From contig CAWIVF010000005.1 of the NCBI GenBank assembly GCA_963839535.1, forward strand, positions 62,001 through 126,000: DNA of 64,000 nt, written 5' to 3'. The translations under genes and the position numbers were made by a program. Positions within the stretch are counted from its first letter, which is position 1; each line of letters opens with the position of its first letter. A model generated the notes under the pieces. That model worked only from the letters and a program-made list of their open reading frames with translations. It was not told where the DNA came from and made no database searches. Below are positions 63,757-64,000 of this stretch, one piece after another. Source of the stretch: RHKX01 sp963839535. GTDB taxonomy: Bacteria; Actinomycetota; Thermoleophilia; Solirubrobacterales; 70-9.

Positions 63757-64000
63757 GTGAGCGAGCACCGACTTCCCGAGCCCGATCGCCCCTGGGTGAT
63801 GCGCACCTACGCCGGCCACTCCGACGCCCGGCGCTCCAACGAGCTCTACCGCCGCAACCTCTCCAAGGGCCAGACGGGCCTCTCGATCGCCTTCGACCTC
63901 CCCACCCAGACGGGCTACGACCCCGACGCGACCCTCGCCCGCGGCGAGGTCGGCAAGGTCGGCGTCTCGGTCGTCCACCGCGGCGACATGGAGACCCTCG
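63757..64000 (+). CDS. Acyl-CoA mutase (ethylmalonyl-/methylmalonyl-CoA type), N-terminal part
   Basis: A B12-dependent mutase cut by the window edge after 81 codons. RPWVMRTYAGHSDARRSNEL, YRRNLSKGQTGLSIAFDLPT and QTGYDPDATLARGEVGKVGV are characteristic of the substrate-binding barrel. The wording is close to ethylmalonyl-CoA mutase, which would pair with ccr 4 kb upstream, but methylmalonyl-CoA mutase large subunits are similar. Confidence 0.85.
   Translation, partial: MSEHRLPEPDRPWVMRTYAGHSDARRSNELYRRNLSKGQTGLSIAFDLPTQTGYDPDATLARGEVGKVGVSVVHRGDMETL

Noticed and set aside
1..64000. Programmed frameshifting as an explanation for the many broken genes
   Set aside because: There is no common slippery site with a downstream structure. 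Breaks hit unrelated housekeeping genes up to four times each and are mostly simple extra bases, so sequence error is the simpler reading.

Overview
The window is very GC-rich, densely coding DNA with GTG/TTG starts, many 1-4 nt stop/start overlaps and actinobacterial gene content: a complete F420 route, a class F sortase, DtxR with a FeoA domain, ECF sigma factors and crotonyl-CoA carboxylase/reductase. My inference is a chromosome of an Actinomycetota member, probably of the Thermoleophilia/Solirubrobacterales type. I see no phage, plasmid, IS, rRNA or CRISPR array. Two tRNA genes are present (His-GTG, Arg-TCT).

Layout. 1-9.8 kb: a partial secreted protein, an ArsR-type regulator, clpP, a small secreted protein, tig, an aldo/keto reductase, corA, a spermidine-synthase-like membrane protein and ctaG. 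9.9-16.8 kb: an FN3 secreted protein, ogt, an ECF sigma factor with a membrane HTH protein, a DUF4397 protein with a class F sortase, and a P450. 16.9-24.1 kb: four large secreted proteins (PKD, lipase, beta-propeller plus PKD, FG-GAP plus RTX). 24.2-30.9 kb: tRNA-His, a second ECF sigma/membrane-protein pair, tRNA-Arg, a P450, a degenerate M28 protein and a PhoX-like Tat protein. 31-37.4 kb: acyl-CoA and branched-chain metabolism (acyl-CoA carboxylase beta, DivIVA-like, 3-hydroxyacyl-CoA dehydrogenase, HMG-CoA lyase, thioesterase, SDR). 37.5-42.7 kb: F420 cluster npdG-cofD-cofC-cofE with convergent fbiC. 42.8-45.9 kb: aquaporin, pyrophosphatase, a Thi5-like lipoprotein and small genes. 45.9-50.2 kb: a metal operon (multicopper oxidase, ZIP, MntR/DtxR, Nramp). 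50.3-64 kb: ygfZ, acyltransferase, beta-lactamase-like protein, lactate-monooxygenase-like flavoprotein, coiled-coil nuclease-like protein, M32 carboxypeptidase, ccr, LysR, clpS, an MBL hydrolase and the start of an acyl-CoA mutase.

Two features run through the whole window. First, about half of the protein genes carry one or more single-base frame breaks. Wherever I could resolve them they look almost always like one extra base, so I read them as consensus errors rather than gene decay; such genes are annotated as CDS across the break. Several apparent giant fusions disappear once the extra base is removed. Second, many starts lie only 6-11 nt downstream of a TAnnnT hexamer, which suggests leaderless transcription.

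The most novel object I found is a pair of about 100-bp intergenic elements (2251-2359 and 6281-6382). They share a 60-nt core, 50/60 identical, in which all ten differences preserve base pairing. Both are bounded by CTGACG/CGTCAG hexamers that contain the stop codons of the adjacent genes.
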